Position numbers and translations under genes: made by a program. DNA of 64,000 nt, taken from positions 186,001-250,000 of the forward strand of contig NZ_JAPJZI010000001.1 of assembly GCF_027944115.1 (NCBI RefSeq). The letters are read 5' to 3'. The first letter of the stretch is position 1. The number at the start of each line of letters is the position of its first letter. The notes under the pieces were generated by a model. That model was not told the DNA's origin and searched no databases. It worked only from the letters and a program-made list of their open reading frames with translations. The DNA is from Hoeflea prorocentri (lineage in GTDB: Bacteria; Pseudomonadota; Alphaproteobacteria; Rhizobiales; Rhizobiaceae). Of this stretch, positions 19,291 to 28,130 are shown piece after piece.

Positions 19291-20193
19291 TTATTGAGAT
19301 ACGGCCTGGAGGCTGTTTGCCCGTTCAAGGGCAGCCTTGCGAACTGCGCCCTGTACCTTTTCGAAGGCCCGGACCTCGATCTGCCGGACGCGCTCCCGGC
19401 TGATATCGAACTCGCCTGACAGCTCTTCGAGCGTCATCGGGTTTTCCGAAAGCCGGCGGGCCTGGAAAATACGCTTCTCGCGGTCGTTCAGGACATCCAT
19501 TGCCGAGGCCAGCATGGCACGGCGGTTTTCCAGCTCATCCTGCTGTATCAGCAGGGTTTCCTGGTCCTCGCTCTCGTCGACCAACCAATCCTGCCACTGA
19601 CCCGATTCACCTTCGGAGGCTTTGATCGGCGCATTCAGCGAGGCATCGCCCGACAGGCGGCGATTCATCGACACGACCTCGTCTTCGCTGACGTTGAGCT
19701 TGGTGGCGATCTCTGTGACCTGATCGGGTTTAAGGTCACCTTCCTCGAGCGCCTGGATCTTGCCCTTCAGCTTGCGCAGGTTGAAGAACAGGCGCTTCTG
19801 ATTCGCCGTGGTGCCCATTTTAACGAGCGACCAGGAACGCAGGATATATTCCTGTATCGAGGCCTTGATCCACCACATTGCATAGGTGGCGAGCCGGAAA
19901 CCGCGCTCGGGGTCAAACTTTTTCACCGCCTGCATCAGGCCGACATTGCCTTCGGAAATGACTTCGCCGATGGGAAGGCCATAGCCGCGATAGCCCATGG
20001 CAATCTTGGCGACCAGACGCAGATGGCTGGTCACCAGTTCGTGCGCGGCTTCTGTGTCGGAATGCTCGTGGTAACGTTTGGCCAGCATATATTCCTGCTG
20101 GGGTTCCAGCATCGGAAAGCGGCGGATTTCTTCCAGATAACGGTTCAGGCCACCTTCGCCGGCAGCCACCGATGGTAAGGTGTTTCGGGCCAT
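19291..20193 (-). CDS. rpoH: RNA polymerase heat-shock sigma factor RpoH
   Basis: Sigma-32 type factor of 300 residues directing heat-shock transcription. The frame extends to 20238, but the ATG at 20193 follows AGAGGGG and starts MARNTLPSVAAGEGGLNRYL. Region 2 has FRLATYAMWWIKASIQEYILRSWSLVK; the RpoH box is QKRLFFNLRKLKG; region 4 helix-turn-helix is LEELSGEFDISRERVRQIEVRAFEKVQ. The C-terminal KAALERANSL matches alphaproteobacterial RpoH. It is convergent with the 17784 gene. Many Hyphomicrobiales carry two rpoH genes; only one is in view. Confidence 0.95.
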   Translation of the reverse strand: MARNTLPSVAAGEGGLNRYLEEIRRFPMLEPQQEYMLAKRYHEHSDTEAAHELVTSHLRLVAKIAMGYRGYGLPIGEVISEGNVGLMQAVKKFDPERGFRLATYAMWWIKASIQEYILRSWSLVKMGTTANQKRLFFNLRKLKGKIQALEEGDLKPDQVTEIATKLNVSEDEVVSMNRRLSGDASLNAPIKASEGESGQWQDWLVDESEDQETLLIQQDELENRRAMLASAMDVLNDREKRIFQARRLSENPMTLEELSGEFDISRERVRQIEVRAFEKVQGAVRKAALERANSLQAVSQ

Positions 20194-20413
20194 TACAGCA
20201 CCCCTCTTTCTTTGTTTGAGGCTCCCTCTTCGAGGCAAGCCCGCCGTGCCCTTTATTAGCCAGGCACATTCAGCTTTGAGATAGTTACGAAAAGCGGCGA
20301 GATCAAGCCAACGCCACGCAAATCGATTTATGCCATTGATTCCAAGCAGGTTTTAGACTTTAAGGCACGATTTTTCGCGACAAATCCGCACGGACGTCGC
20401 TGATCGCCCAAGT

Positions 20414-21436
20414 CTATGAAAACGCTGAGATTACTTCGCTTATGTCGGTCGGTACCGGTGCTTCGAAGCGCATTGTGTGCGCATCGCGTGGATGGGAAAA
20501 CTGCAGCAGATATGCATGCAAGGCCTGGCGGTTCAGCTTGGCGACCGCTGCAGCAATATCGGCCGGCAACGTGTTGATCTTGGTGCGAAAGGCCGTTCCG
20601 TATTCGGGATCGCCGATGAGCGGGTTGCCGAGATGTTCCAGATGGACCCGGATCTGGTGGGTCCGTCCGGTTTCCAGCCGGCAGTCCACCAGCGCGGCTA
20701 CTGGCTGTTCGGCTTCCCTCGCGCCAAAACGTTGCCTGACCTCGTAATGGGTTACGGCGTGGCGGGTATCGGGTCCTACGGACCGATGGACGGAACGCTT
20801 GGTCCGGTGGGAGGGCGAGCGGCCGATGGGGGCATCAATTGTACCCTTGAGCGGCGAGGGACAACCCCAGACAAGGGCGAGATAGGCGCGCCGCAGAGGA
20901 CCGGATCTGCCATGGTCCGCAAACTGCTCGGCGAGGCGGTTGTGGGCAAAATCGTTCTTGGCGACAACCATGACGCCGCTGGTGTTCTTGTCGAGGCGGT
21001 GAACGATGCCGGGCCGCTTGACGCCGCCGATTCCCGACAGGCTGTCTCCGCAATGGTGAAGCAATGCATTGACCAGCGTTCCGGTATGATTGCCGGCGCC
21101 TGGATGAACGACCATGCCGGCGGCCTTTGATATGACAATGAGGTCGTCATCTTCGTAGAGGATGTCCAGCGGGAGCGCTTCACCTGTTGGCTTTGCCTCC
21201 TTCGCTTCCGGCATGTCGAGCTCAATCAGATCGCCGGGCGCGACAGCGCGCCGCGGCTCGTTCACCACGGCGCCGTTCACACGGACGGAACCGTCGCGTA
21301 TCAAAGCCTGCAGGCGGTTGCGCGACAGTTTGCCCGAAAGTGCGGCTGTCAGCCAGGCATCGAGCCGGCCGGTGGCGGAGGAGTCCGCCGTCAGCACTTT
21401 CTTCTCGGCCTCTGCTTGGGTAAAGGGATCAGTCAT
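20414..21436 (-). CDS. rluD: RluA-family 23S rRNA pseudouridine synthase (RluD-like)
   Basis: 340 residues: an N-terminal S4 RNA-binding domain (about 20-85) and the RluA catalytic domain with the aspartate motif GIVHRLDKNTSGVMVVAKN (about 143-161) and GRTHQIRVHLEHLGNPLIGDPEYG. The order and length fit RluD, which modifies helix 69 of 23S rRNA; RluC-type specificity cannot be excluded from sequence alone. It is divergent from the small membrane protein at 21467, with only 30 bases between the starts, so the two promoters must overlap. Confidence 0.9.
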   Translation of the reverse strand: MTDPFTQAEAEKKVLTADSSATGRLDAWLTAALSGKLSRNRLQALIRDGSVRVNGAVVNEPRRAVAPGDLIELDMPEAKEAKPTGEALPLDILYEDDDLIVISKAAGMVVHPGAGNHTGTLVNALLHHCGDSLSGIGGVKRPGIVHRLDKNTSGVMVVAKNDFAHNRLAEQFADHGRSGPLRRAYLALVWGCPSPLKGTIDAPIGRSPSHRTKRSVHRSVGPDTRHAVTHYEVRQRFGAREAEQPVAALVDCRLETGRTHQIRVHLEHLGNPLIGDPEYGTAFRTKINTLPADIAAAVAKLNRQALHAYLLQFSHPRDAHTMRFEAPVPTDISEVISAFS

Positions 21437-21466
21437 GGAACTGCAATCTGCGAAACAGGGGTCCTG

Positions 21467-21847
21467 ATGAACAAGGTGGAACTCGAACCGGAAGAGGAAA
21501 AGCCGCTTGATCCGGAAATGGAAAAAGTGCGGAAAAAAATGGTTCGGCTGCTGGTCGTTTCCATCGGCATCATGATTTTGGGAGTTATGGCGGTCCTTGC
21601 GGGCGTTGTCTACAAGGTCATGCAGCCCGGTGAAGAAACCGCTATTGCTGCGGGGCAGGGCCTTGCCGTGCCGTCAGGAGAACCCATACAGCATAGCATG
21701 TCGCTGCCGCAGGGCTTTGTTGTCGACGATGTTGCCCTCGATGGATCGCGCATCCTGTTTTATGGAAGAATGGTCGACGGCTCGCAAAAGGTCGTGATCC
21801 TCGACATCGAAACGGGCCGCATGGCTGCGGAAATCACATTGAAATGA
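21467..21847 (+). CDS. Small single-pass membrane protein, unknown function
   Basis: 126 residues from the ATG at 21467; an upstream in-frame ATG at 21416 would overlap rluD. A charged N-terminus (KVELEPEEEKPLDPEMEKVRKKM) precedes one transmembrane helix at about 26-48 and a periplasmic domain that ends in beta-strand-like segments (RILFYGRMVDGSQKVVILDIETGRMAAEI). The stop overlaps the start of the methyltransferase gene by four bases (ATGA), so they are co-translated. Unknown function. Confidence 0.78.
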   Translation: MNKVELEPEEEKPLDPEMEKVRKKMVRLLVVSIGIMILGVMAVLAGVVYKVMQPGEETAIAAGQGLAVPSGEPIQHSMSLPQGFVVDDVALDGSRILFYGRMVDGSQKVVILDIETGRMAAEITLK

Positions 21848-22671
21848 CAGGGCAGTCACGCCGGATCGTCCGCATAACCGATCCCGACGACGAGCGTGTG
21901 GCGGAATTCAGACATATTCGCGAGCGCGATCTTGTCCGGCGCGACGGCCGCTTTATCGCGGAGGGCACGGTCGTTCTTCGCATGCTTGCGCAGTCCGACC
22001 GGTTCTTGGCGGAAAAGATCCTTCTCCTGGAGGGTCGAGTGGAGGGCGTTGCCGATGTAATCGAGGCGTTCGATCCGGAAATACCGGTGCTGGTGTGCAA
22101 TCGCGAAACAATCGATGCCATTGCAGGCTTTCCGATGCATCGCGGTGTCCTTGCGGTCGGTAAGGCACGGCGAAACGAGCCGTTTGGCGAGGCGATTGCC
22201 GGACTGCCACCCCATGCACTTGTCCTGGTATGTCATGCGATTTCCAATCACGACAATCTGGGCGGGCTGTTCCGCAATGCCGCCGCTTTCGGCGTTGATC
22301 TCGTTTGCCTTGATGCGGAATGCTGCGATCCGCTTTACCGCAAATCCATCCGGGTTTCCGTCGGTTCAGCCTTGACGGTGCCCTTTGCCCGGGGAGGCGG
22401 CGTTGATGACATTGCCGCGCAGTTGTCGGATGCAGGTTTCGGGTTGATCGCGCTTTCACCTGATGGCGAACGCCCCATCGGGGAAGTGGATACGGGGCCG
22501 CGCACCGCACTGCTGGTGGGAACTGAAGGGCAGGGGTTGCCGTACAACCTGCTTGAAAAGCTTGGCAGGGTGCGGATCCCGCAGGCAAAGGATTTGGACA
22601 GCCTCAATGTCGCGACGGCGGCGGGTATCGCCCTTTATTGCGTGGCAACGGGTCAGAAACGTTTCACCTAG
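21844..22671 (+). CDS. SpoU/TrmH-family RNA 2'-O-methyltransferase
   Basis: 275 residues. The N-terminal part is a substrate-binding domain; the C-terminal SPOUT trefoil-knot domain shows the three SpoU motifs: SNHDNLGGLFRNAAAFGVD, LLVGTEGQGLPYNLL and IPQAKDLDSLNVATAAGIALY. These are the SAM-binding knot residues of TrmH/RlmB-like enzymes that methylate ribose in tRNA or rRNA. The target nucleotide cannot be assigned. It overlaps the preceding gene by four bases and converges with the coiled-coil gene 21 bases later. Confidence 0.88.
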   Translation: MTGQSRRIVRITDPDDERVAEFRHIRERDLVRRDGRFIAEGTVVLRMLAQSDRFLAEKILLLEGRVEGVADVIEAFDPEIPVLVCNRETIDAIAGFPMHRGVLAVGKARRNEPFGEAIAGLPPHALVLVCHAISNHDNLGGLFRNAAAFGVDLVCLDAECCDPLYRKSIRVSVGSALTVPFARGGGVDDIAAQLSDAGFGLIALSPDGERPIGEVDTGPRTALLVGTEGQGLPYNLLEKLGRVRIPQAKDLDSLNVATAAGIALYCVATGQKRFT

Positions 22672-22692
22672 GAAATTGTACGGTGCGGCGGT

Positions 22693-24846
22693 TCAGCCTT
22701 CCAATTCCGACTTTGCCCGGCTGGCCAGGCTGACCCGTTTTGCACCCGGATGATCCGAGGTTCCCGCATCTGAAATAATTTCGTGGATCGGTGACGCTTC
22801 ACCCTCACGCTGCCCCGACAGGCCGACAACGGCTGCGGCAATTGCTGCGATCTCTTCGCGCATTCCCGTATCGTCATCCGTGTTCGGCGTGTTCTTCAGC
22901 TTGTCCACCAGGGCCGTGTGGCGCTCACGAAGGTCTTCCATCCGTCCTTTTACGGTACCGTTGATGTCCCTTTTCTCCTCTTGCGTGTCTTCGGCAGTCA
23001 AGCTTTCGGCTTGCACAAGTCCATTCGCGCCGTTGGCGATCTGCTGCTGCTGCTCCGGTCGTGATTGTTCCGTGTCGTCAGGTCCGGATTGTGTGATGTG
23101 CTCGCTCGGCGCAGTTTGTGCATCCTCGCGTTTGCTGGCTGCGGTGGCAAGGTCCTGCTCGCCCGAATTGTCAGGCGCGGACCGACCGAGGGTCCTTTCC
23201 CGTTCATTTTCAAGACGTTTTTGCAGATCATCGGCTGCAGACTGTGAGGCTTTCAGGTCCTTTTTAAGCTGCCGGTTGCCGGCTTTCAGCACGATGATCT
23301 GCTCGCGTCCCCCGCGTTCCGTCATCCTGCTCTTTTCCAGTGCTGCCTTTGTGTTTTCGACGCGTCCGTTCAGCGCCTCGATGTCGCGTTGCGCCTTTTG
23401 CAGATCAACAAGACCCAGCCTGTGGGCCTCGCTTGTTTCTTCGACCCTTTTGTGCAGCTCATCGATCTGAGCATTTGCCTCGCCGAGCTGACGTATACGC
23501 TCATCGAGCACGGACTGCCGCGCTGCCAGATCAATGCGCGTTTCCTTGTGGCCCGCCTTCTCATTGCTCAAATCAGCCTCAAGCGCCTCGCGGCGTTTAT
23601 GGGTCGTTTCGAGTTCGGAGGTGCGCTTTTCGCCTTCAAGCTGCAGGGCTTTTATCTGTTTTTCCAGCGCCGCGGCGGTCTTGGCATTTTCGCGTCGCGT
23701 CTTGTCGTGTTGTGCAACGCTGTCCTTGAAGGCCGCGTGTGCCGTTTTCAGCTCGATGCCTGTTTGTTTGTGACCATCCTTCTCGGCGTTCAACTTGTCT
23801 TCAAGCGCACTGTATCTTTCAGCCTCGCGCGTCAATTGGGATGTCAGCTTCTCGCCTTGCTTGACCAGTCTGTCGATCTGGCTGTTCAGCTCGTTTGCCT
23901 GTTGTTTCATGGCGCCATCGAGCTGGGCAAGCTGGCTGTCGCGGTCCGCAACGCCGGACTGCGCGGCGGCCAGTTCAATCCTGGTTGCCTCGTGTTCCTG
24001 TTTTTCCTTCTGCAACATATTGTCCTGATCAACCGCTGCTTCCGCCGCCGCCTTCAGGCTGTCTTCCAGTGTTTTGATTTCGGTGCCCAACTGGCTTTTT
24101 TGAAGTTCAAGCAGCTCAAACGTGTCCTTCAACTGAGCTTCAGTGTCGGCATGGGACGACTGCGCGGCTGCCAGCTCAATCCGCGTCTGGTTGTGGGCTT
24201 CCTGTTCGTGCTGCATGGTCTGCTCAAGCGTTTGCGCGGCGTCGGCGACAGTCGCGATATCATTGAGCAGTTGATCGCGCTCCATTGAAACCGTATCGAG
24301 TTGGGTTCGCAGATTGACCATTTCGGTATGGCTTGCCGCAAGATCGATCTTCGTGCTCTCGACTTCCGTGGACACGGTGATCAGATCGTTGTGCAGCCGT
24401 GCGATTTCCGCAGTGTCCAACTTCTTCATGCGCTCGAATTCGCGCATGGTTTCCGACAGCTTGTCGATCAATTGCTGCTTCTTGCGCCCGTCCGAGCGCA
24501 GTTCGCCGCCTTCGGTGACCAACTCCTCGATGTGCTGATCCGCCAGCTTTTTGTCGCCTGCAAGTGCGGCGAGATCCGATTGAAGCTTTTCAGCACGCAT
24601 TTTGGCGAGTGCGACCTCTTCGCGCTCTGATTTCAGTTCGGTTGTCAGCTTTGCGGATTCGGAGGCAAAAGCAGCGCGCAACTGATCCGTCTTTCCCCTG
24701 ATTTCCGACAGGCTCAGCGGTACCGTCGCCTCGATACGCTTTTCTGTCAGCTTGACGATGCGGCCGTAGATGGCCGGGGTAATCAGCATTGCGAGGATCG
24801 CTGCTGCAAGAAAACCCAAGGCAAATATGAGGAGAAACTCAATCAC
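22693..24846 (-). CDS. Membrane-anchored long coiled-coil protein with internal repeats
   Basis: 717 residues from the GTG at 24846 (another GTG lies three codons earlier; neither has a clear ribosome site). One transmembrane helix near the N-terminus (about 3-27) is followed by RIEATVPLSLSEIRGKTDQLRAAFA and then about 500 residues of coiled coil. Within it a motif like H-(E/K)-x-T-R-I-E-L-A-A-A-Q-S recurs at about residues 164, 220, 287, 362, 435 and 478, spaced 43-75 apart. A charged, Gln-rich region and a small C-terminal segment follow. Predicted topology puts the rod in the cytoplasm. Similar anchors occur in Hyphomicrobiales without known function. Confidence 0.8.
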   Translation of the reverse strand: MIEFLLIFALGFLAAAILAMLITPAIYGRIVKLTEKRIEATVPLSLSEIRGKTDQLRAAFASESAKLTTELKSEREEVALAKMRAEKLQSDLAALAGDKKLADQHIEELVTEGGELRSDGRKKQQLIDKLSETMREFERMKKLDTAEIARLHNDLITVSTEVESTKIDLAASHTEMVNLRTQLDTVSMERDQLLNDIATVADAAQTLEQTMQHEQEAHNQTRIELAAAQSSHADTEAQLKDTFELLELQKSQLGTEIKTLEDSLKAAAEAAVDQDNMLQKEKQEHEATRIELAAAQSGVADRDSQLAQLDGAMKQQANELNSQIDRLVKQGEKLTSQLTREAERYSALEDKLNAEKDGHKQTGIELKTAHAAFKDSVAQHDKTRRENAKTAAALEKQIKALQLEGEKRTSELETTHKRREALEADLSNEKAGHKETRIDLAARQSVLDERIRQLGEANAQIDELHKRVEETSEAHRLGLVDLQKAQRDIEALNGRVENTKAALEKSRMTERGGREQIIVLKAGNRQLKKDLKASQSAADDLQKRLENERERTLGRSAPDNSGEQDLATAASKREDAQTAPSEHITQSGPDDTEQSRPEQQQQIANGANGLVQAESLTAEDTQEEKRDINGTVKGRMEDLRERHTALVDKLKNTPNTDDDTGMREEIAAIAAAVVGLSGQREGEASPIHEIISDAGTSDHPGAKRVSLASRAKSELEG

Positions 24847-25129
24847 GCGGCACACCCGCTGATTTGCTTGCCTCGCGCATCGTTGGCCTTGTCGATAGGG
24901 CTGGTGTTCGGCTCATCACTTGTACTTGTCCGTTCCCGCGGGAAGACCGGGGCCATAGTCGGCACCCGTTTTCGCGGCAACTGCAACACAAAGGATGTGT
25001 CGTATAGTCCATCGATTGCCGCGCCCACCTGCATAAAGCATGCTAGCAGATACGGGTAAAGGGTTCCCGGTTACTTCTGGTTAACCAGCGTGTCTTTTCG
25101 GGCACAGCCGCTACGGCCTCCGCGATCGG

Positions 25130-25729
25130 TCAGAACGGGTTCCAGGTCGGGCGGCGCGTCAACTTCAGGTAGCCGATATTGATGCCGATCCGGGCACCGA
25201 CGCCGGTACGAATGGGCACAATGACCACATGCGCGCCCTGCAGCACGGTCATGCCCGCGCCGGCGACGGCATAGGCCTGGCCGCTAACGCCTGCGAAACG
25301 GCCGTAGATGTCATCGACGCTTCCGAGCTCGTAAACCAGCATCATCACCCGGCTGCCCTGGCCGCCATAGTCAAAGCCCAGGGACGGGCCTTGCCAGAAG
25401 ACCGGATGTTCACCGGCATTCTTGGTGTAGAGCTGGCCTTCGCCATAGGTCAAACCTCCGACAAGGGCTCCAGATGCCTCTTCACCCAGAACATATCCAT
25501 TTGGCAGACCGTATTGCTGAAAGGCGTTTTCAACCACGCGGGCAAAACCGTCTGTTGCGGAGCCAAAATAGTTGTGCCCGGCGTCAACCATCTCCTGCAT
25601 CGTGTAATGCTGTGAGCCGTCCGGTTGGGCCTGCTGAGCCAATGCTGTGGAAAGGCCTGCCGCCGCCAGCGCTGACGCAATTGTCATATGCAGCAACAAG
25701 GCAGCGATTGCGCGATGCACGCGGTTCAT
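25130..25729 (-). CDS. eipA: EipA-type periplasmic envelope protein (DUF1134)
   Basis: 199 residues from the ATG at 25729, behind GGAGAT. A signal peptide (about 1-32) precedes the DUF1134 domain: GYVLGEEASGALVGGLTYGEGQLYTKN, PVFWQGPSLGFDYGGQGSRVMMLVYEL, DDIYGRFAGVSGQAYAVAGAGMTVLQ. In Brucella this family (EipA) is a periplasmic protein needed for envelope stress resistance and is reported as a CtrA target. Here a CtrA-type box (25794-25809) sits 65 bases upstream, shared with the divergent chpT. Confidence 0.88.
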   Translation of the reverse strand: MNRVHRAIAALLLHMTIASALAAAGLSTALAQQAQPDGSQHYTMQEMVDAGHNYFGSATDGFARVVENAFQQYGLPNGYVLGEEASGALVGGLTYGEGQLYTKNAGEHPVFWQGPSLGFDYGGQGSRVMMLVYELGSVDDIYGRFAGVSGQAYAVAGAGMTVLQGAHVVIVPIRTGVGARIGINIGYLKLTRRPTWNPF

Positions 25730-25793
25730 CTTATATCTCCGAATCGGAATTAACCTGGCACTCATAATGCCTCAGTATCATCGCCGGAGGACG

Positions 25794-25809
25794 TTAACAG
25801 TCAGTTTAC
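25794..25809. promoter_or_regulatory. Predicted CtrA box between eipA and chpT
   Basis: TTAA (25794-25797), seven bases, TTTAC (25805-25809): one mismatch to TTAA-N7-TTAAC. It lies 65 bases from the eipA start and 95 from the chpT start, so it could serve either gene. Confidence 0.55.
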
Positions 25810-25903
25810 CAAATGTGTTGTCATTGTGACATCCGCTGGTTTGTCAGGAGCTGTAGCCGAACCTCGAACTTTTGCCTGGGCGGGCCTTAACAAGGAGCAA
25901 GAC

Positions 25904-26539
25904 ATGTCTTCAAATCCAAATCTGACGCTTTCGGGTCCGGACCTGGCTGCGCTCCTTTGCAGCAGGGTGTGTCATGACATCATCTCGCCGGTCGGGGCCA
26001 TCAACAATGGCCTGGAGCTTCTCGATGAAGGTGGCGCTGACGAAGATGCCATGGACCTTATCCGAACCAGTGCGCATAACGCGTCGGTGCGCTTGAAATT
26101 TGCCCGGCTGGCTTTCGGCGCATCGGGCTCGGTCGGTGCGTCAATCGATACTGGAGAGGCGGAAAAGGTCGTGATGGACTTTGCCGGCGCCGACAATAAA
26201 ACCGAGATTTCCTGGCAAGGTGGACGTGCAATTGTCGCAAAGAACAAGGTCAAGTTGCTGTTGAACCTTTTTCTCGTCGCCTACGGATCGATCCCGCGCG
26301 GGGGCTCGATAACCATTATTCTCGAAGACCTTGAGACCAATCCGAAATTCACATTGAGGGCGAGCGGCAGCATGCTGCGCGTTCCGCCGAAATTTCTCGA
26401 AATTCACAGTGGCGAATCCAGCGAGCCGATCGATGCGCATTCCATTCAGCCCTATTACACGGTGCTGTTGGCCGAGGCCGCCGATATGGTGCTGACAAGC
26501 ACCGCTGGCGCCGAGGAAGTGGTCTTTACCGCGTCCTGA
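25904..26539 (+). CDS. chpT: Histidine phosphotransferase ChpT
   Basis: ChpT carries phosphate from the CckA hybrid kinase to CtrA and CpdR. The frame opens at 25826; the ATG at 25904 follows AAGGAG and gives 211 residues. The phosphorylated histidine is in CSRVCHDIISPVGAINNGLELL (His24), followed by the dimerisation four-helix segment and a degenerate Bergerat-like C-terminal domain (NKVKLLLNLFLVAYGSIPRGG). Length and motif match alphaproteobacterial ChpT. Its substrate CtrA is encoded about 1 kb downstream on the other strand. Confidence 0.92.
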   Translation: MSSNPNLTLSGPDLAALLCSRVCHDIISPVGAINNGLELLDEGGADEDAMDLIRTSAHNASVRLKFARLAFGASGSVGASIDTGEAEKVVMDFAGADNKTEISWQGGRAIVAKNKVKLLLNLFLVAYGSIPRGGSITIILEDLETNPKFTLRASGSMLRVPPKFLEIHSGESSEPIDAHSIQPYYTVLLAEAADMVLTSTAGAEEVVFTAS

Positions 26540-26571
26540 GTGGCCGCTGCCCCATCAAAACGGCATCTCTA

Positions 26572-26586
26572 TTTACCGCTTGTTAA
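26572..26586 (+). promoter_or_regulatory. Predicted CtrA box upstream of the receiver gene
   Basis: TTTA (26572-26575), seven bases, TTAA (26583-26586), 130 bases before the receiver start. One mismatch to the consensus. Confidence 0.45.
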
Positions 26587-26715
26587 GCGTCTGCGGTAAC
26601 CAAATCTTACGGTCTCCAACCTAAATTACGATCAGGTGGGGCGCGACAAACGCCCCCGAGCTCCGTTGGCCCACGGGCGGGTATTCGGGACCGGGCCTTT
26701 TATTGGGGAGAAACG

Positions 26716-27084
26716 ATGATGCAACGGCTTGTTTTGGTCGATAAATCGGTGATCATTCGGAAGGTCGCCAAACGGATCCTGGCGGATCTGGGATTTCTCG
26801 TTTCCGAGGCAGATAATGTTGAGGCCGCGATGTCGATCTGCAAAGGGCGCGTGCCGGCGGTACTGATCGTTGATGCTGACCTGCCGGGGGCGACCGAGCT
26901 GATCAGCGATGTCAGGAAATTGCCTGGCGGCGACAAGGTGAAAATTTACTATTGCCTGATCGAGGGCAAGCTGAAGAACATGATGCAGGGAAAGCGCGCG
27001 GGTGCGGACGACTTCCTGCTCAAGCCCTTTGATCGGGATATCCTTACAAAGGTGTTCTCCGAACAGGCAAAAACGGCAGCCTGA
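26716..27084 (+). CDS. Single-domain response regulator, atypical receiver
   Basis: 122 residues, a lone receiver domain. The phosphoacceptor is probably Asp53 in VLIVDADLP (D-x3-P spacing), and the conserved lysine is Lys103 in DDFLLKPFD. Two normal residues are changed: the N-terminal acidic pair reads Asp-Lys (LVLVDKS) and the usual Thr/Ser after strand 4 is Cys80. So phosphorylation may be weak or altered. It is not CpdR by sequence. Position between chpT and ctrA suggests a phosphorelay or cell-cycle role, but that is inference. A strong terminator follows. Confidence 0.83.
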   Translation: MMQRLVLVDKSVIIRKVAKRILADLGFLVSEADNVEAAMSICKGRVPAVLIVDADLPGATELISDVRKLPGGDKVKIYYCLIEGKLKNMMQGKRAGADDFLLKPFDRDILTKVFSEQAKTAA

Positions 27085-27125
27085 GCAGACATTTAGCCGT
27101 TGTGGCAATTTTGTCGCGATTGATG

Positions 27126-27154
27126 GCGGCGCATCCCTGTGCGCCGCTTTTTTT
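27126..27154 (+). terminator. Rho-independent terminator after the receiver gene
   Basis: 8-bp stem GCGGCGCA (27126-27133) / TGCGCCGC (27140-27147) and seven T residues. The following bases to 27362 hold no gene I can support. Confidence 0.88.
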
Positions 27155-27362
27155 GTTTTCCGACCATAGGTTGAAACCGAAAATTGTGGAGATCAGGCCA
27201 GAGGGCACGGATCGGATCGGATGCAGGCCATATCCGAAGACGGGTTTTCCGGGTGTTTGGTGTGTCGGCTGACTTAGATGTCCAGGGCGTTCAGGGATGG
27301 TGCGCTCGTTGAAAAGGTTCACAAGTCTTGCCGAAACGACTGCTTGCCTGGACAGGCCGGCA

Positions 27363-27399
27363 GAAAAATACCCGCCGGAAGCTTTGCTTCGGCGGGTAT
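27363..27399 (-). terminator. Rho-independent terminator of ctrA
   Basis: Stem 27368-27376 with 27391-27399 (ATACCCGCC / GGCGGGTAT) plus an inner GAAG/CTTC pairing; on the - strand it is followed by a T-rich tail (TATTTTTCT). It begins 30 bases after the ctrA stop. Confidence 0.85.
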
Positions 27400-27428
27400 G
27401 ATTATGTTCGTCTGAATGCTGGCCTGCG

Positions 27429-28130
27429 TCAGGCGCTTTCGAGTATCTCGCTGTCTTCCGGTTCGCGAAGCACGTATCCGCGGCCCCAGACAGTCTCGAT
27501 GTAGTTGCGGCCACCGGCTGCAGTTGCCAGTTTCTTGCGTAGCTTGCAGATGAAAACGTCGATGATCTTGAGTTCCGGTTCATCCATGCCGCCATAAAGA
27601 TGGTTGAGGAACATTTCCTTCGTCAGGGTCGTGCCCTTGCGTAGGGAAAGCAGTTCCAGCATCTGGTATTCCTTGCCGGTGAGGTGGACGCGCTGTCCGG
27701 CGACTTCGACGGTCTTGGCGTCGAGATTGACCAGCAAATCACCGGTCGTGATGACCGATTGCGCATGTCCCTTCGAGCGGCGGACGATGGCGTGGATGCG
27801 CGCGATCAGTTCGTCCTTGTGGAATGGCTTGGTCATATAGTCATCGGCACCGAAGCCGAGACCGCGAACCTTGTCTTCAATACCGGCCATGCCTGACAGG
27901 ATGAGAATAGGTGTCTTTACTTTCGAAAGACGCAGGGTACGCAGGACCTCGTAACCGGACATATCCGGCAGGTTCAGGTCTAGCAGGATGATGTCGTAAT
28001 CATACAGCTTGCCCAGGTCCACACCTTCTTCGCCGAGGTCGGTGGTGTATACATTGAAACTTTCCGACTTGAGCATCAATTCGATACTCTGTGCAGTCGC
28101 ACTGTCGTCCTCGATCAATAAAACCCGCAT
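27429..28130 (-). CDS. ctrA: Cell-cycle master regulator CtrA
   Basis: OmpR-type response regulator of 233 residues controlling division, motility and envelope genes in alphaproteobacteria. The frame extends to 28163 but the ATG at 28130 gives the canonical start [23 protein letters not shown]. Receiver with Asp51 in [19 protein letters not shown] and Lys in [30 protein letters not shown]; winged helix with [52 protein letters not shown], essentially invariant in the family. The long upstream region carries GANTC and CtrA-type sites, consistent with autoregulation and CcrM methylation control. Confidence 0.98.
   Translation of the reverse strand: MRVLLIEDDSATAQSIELMLKSESFNVYTTDLGEEGVDLGKLYDYDIILLDLNLPDMSGYEVLRTLRLSKVKTPILILSGMAGIEDKVRGLGFGADDYMTKPFHKDELIARIHAIVRRSKGHAQSVITTGDLLVNLDAKTVEVAGQRVHLTGKEYQMLELLSLRKGTTLTKEMFLNHLYGGMDEPELKIIDVFICKLRKKLATAAGGRNYIETVWGRGYVLREPEDSEILESA

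Noticed and set aside
24840-25129. CtrA-like box near 25078-25086 (TTAACC with a weak partner)
   Set aside because: The second half does not fit TTAA at the right spacing, so I treat it as chance.
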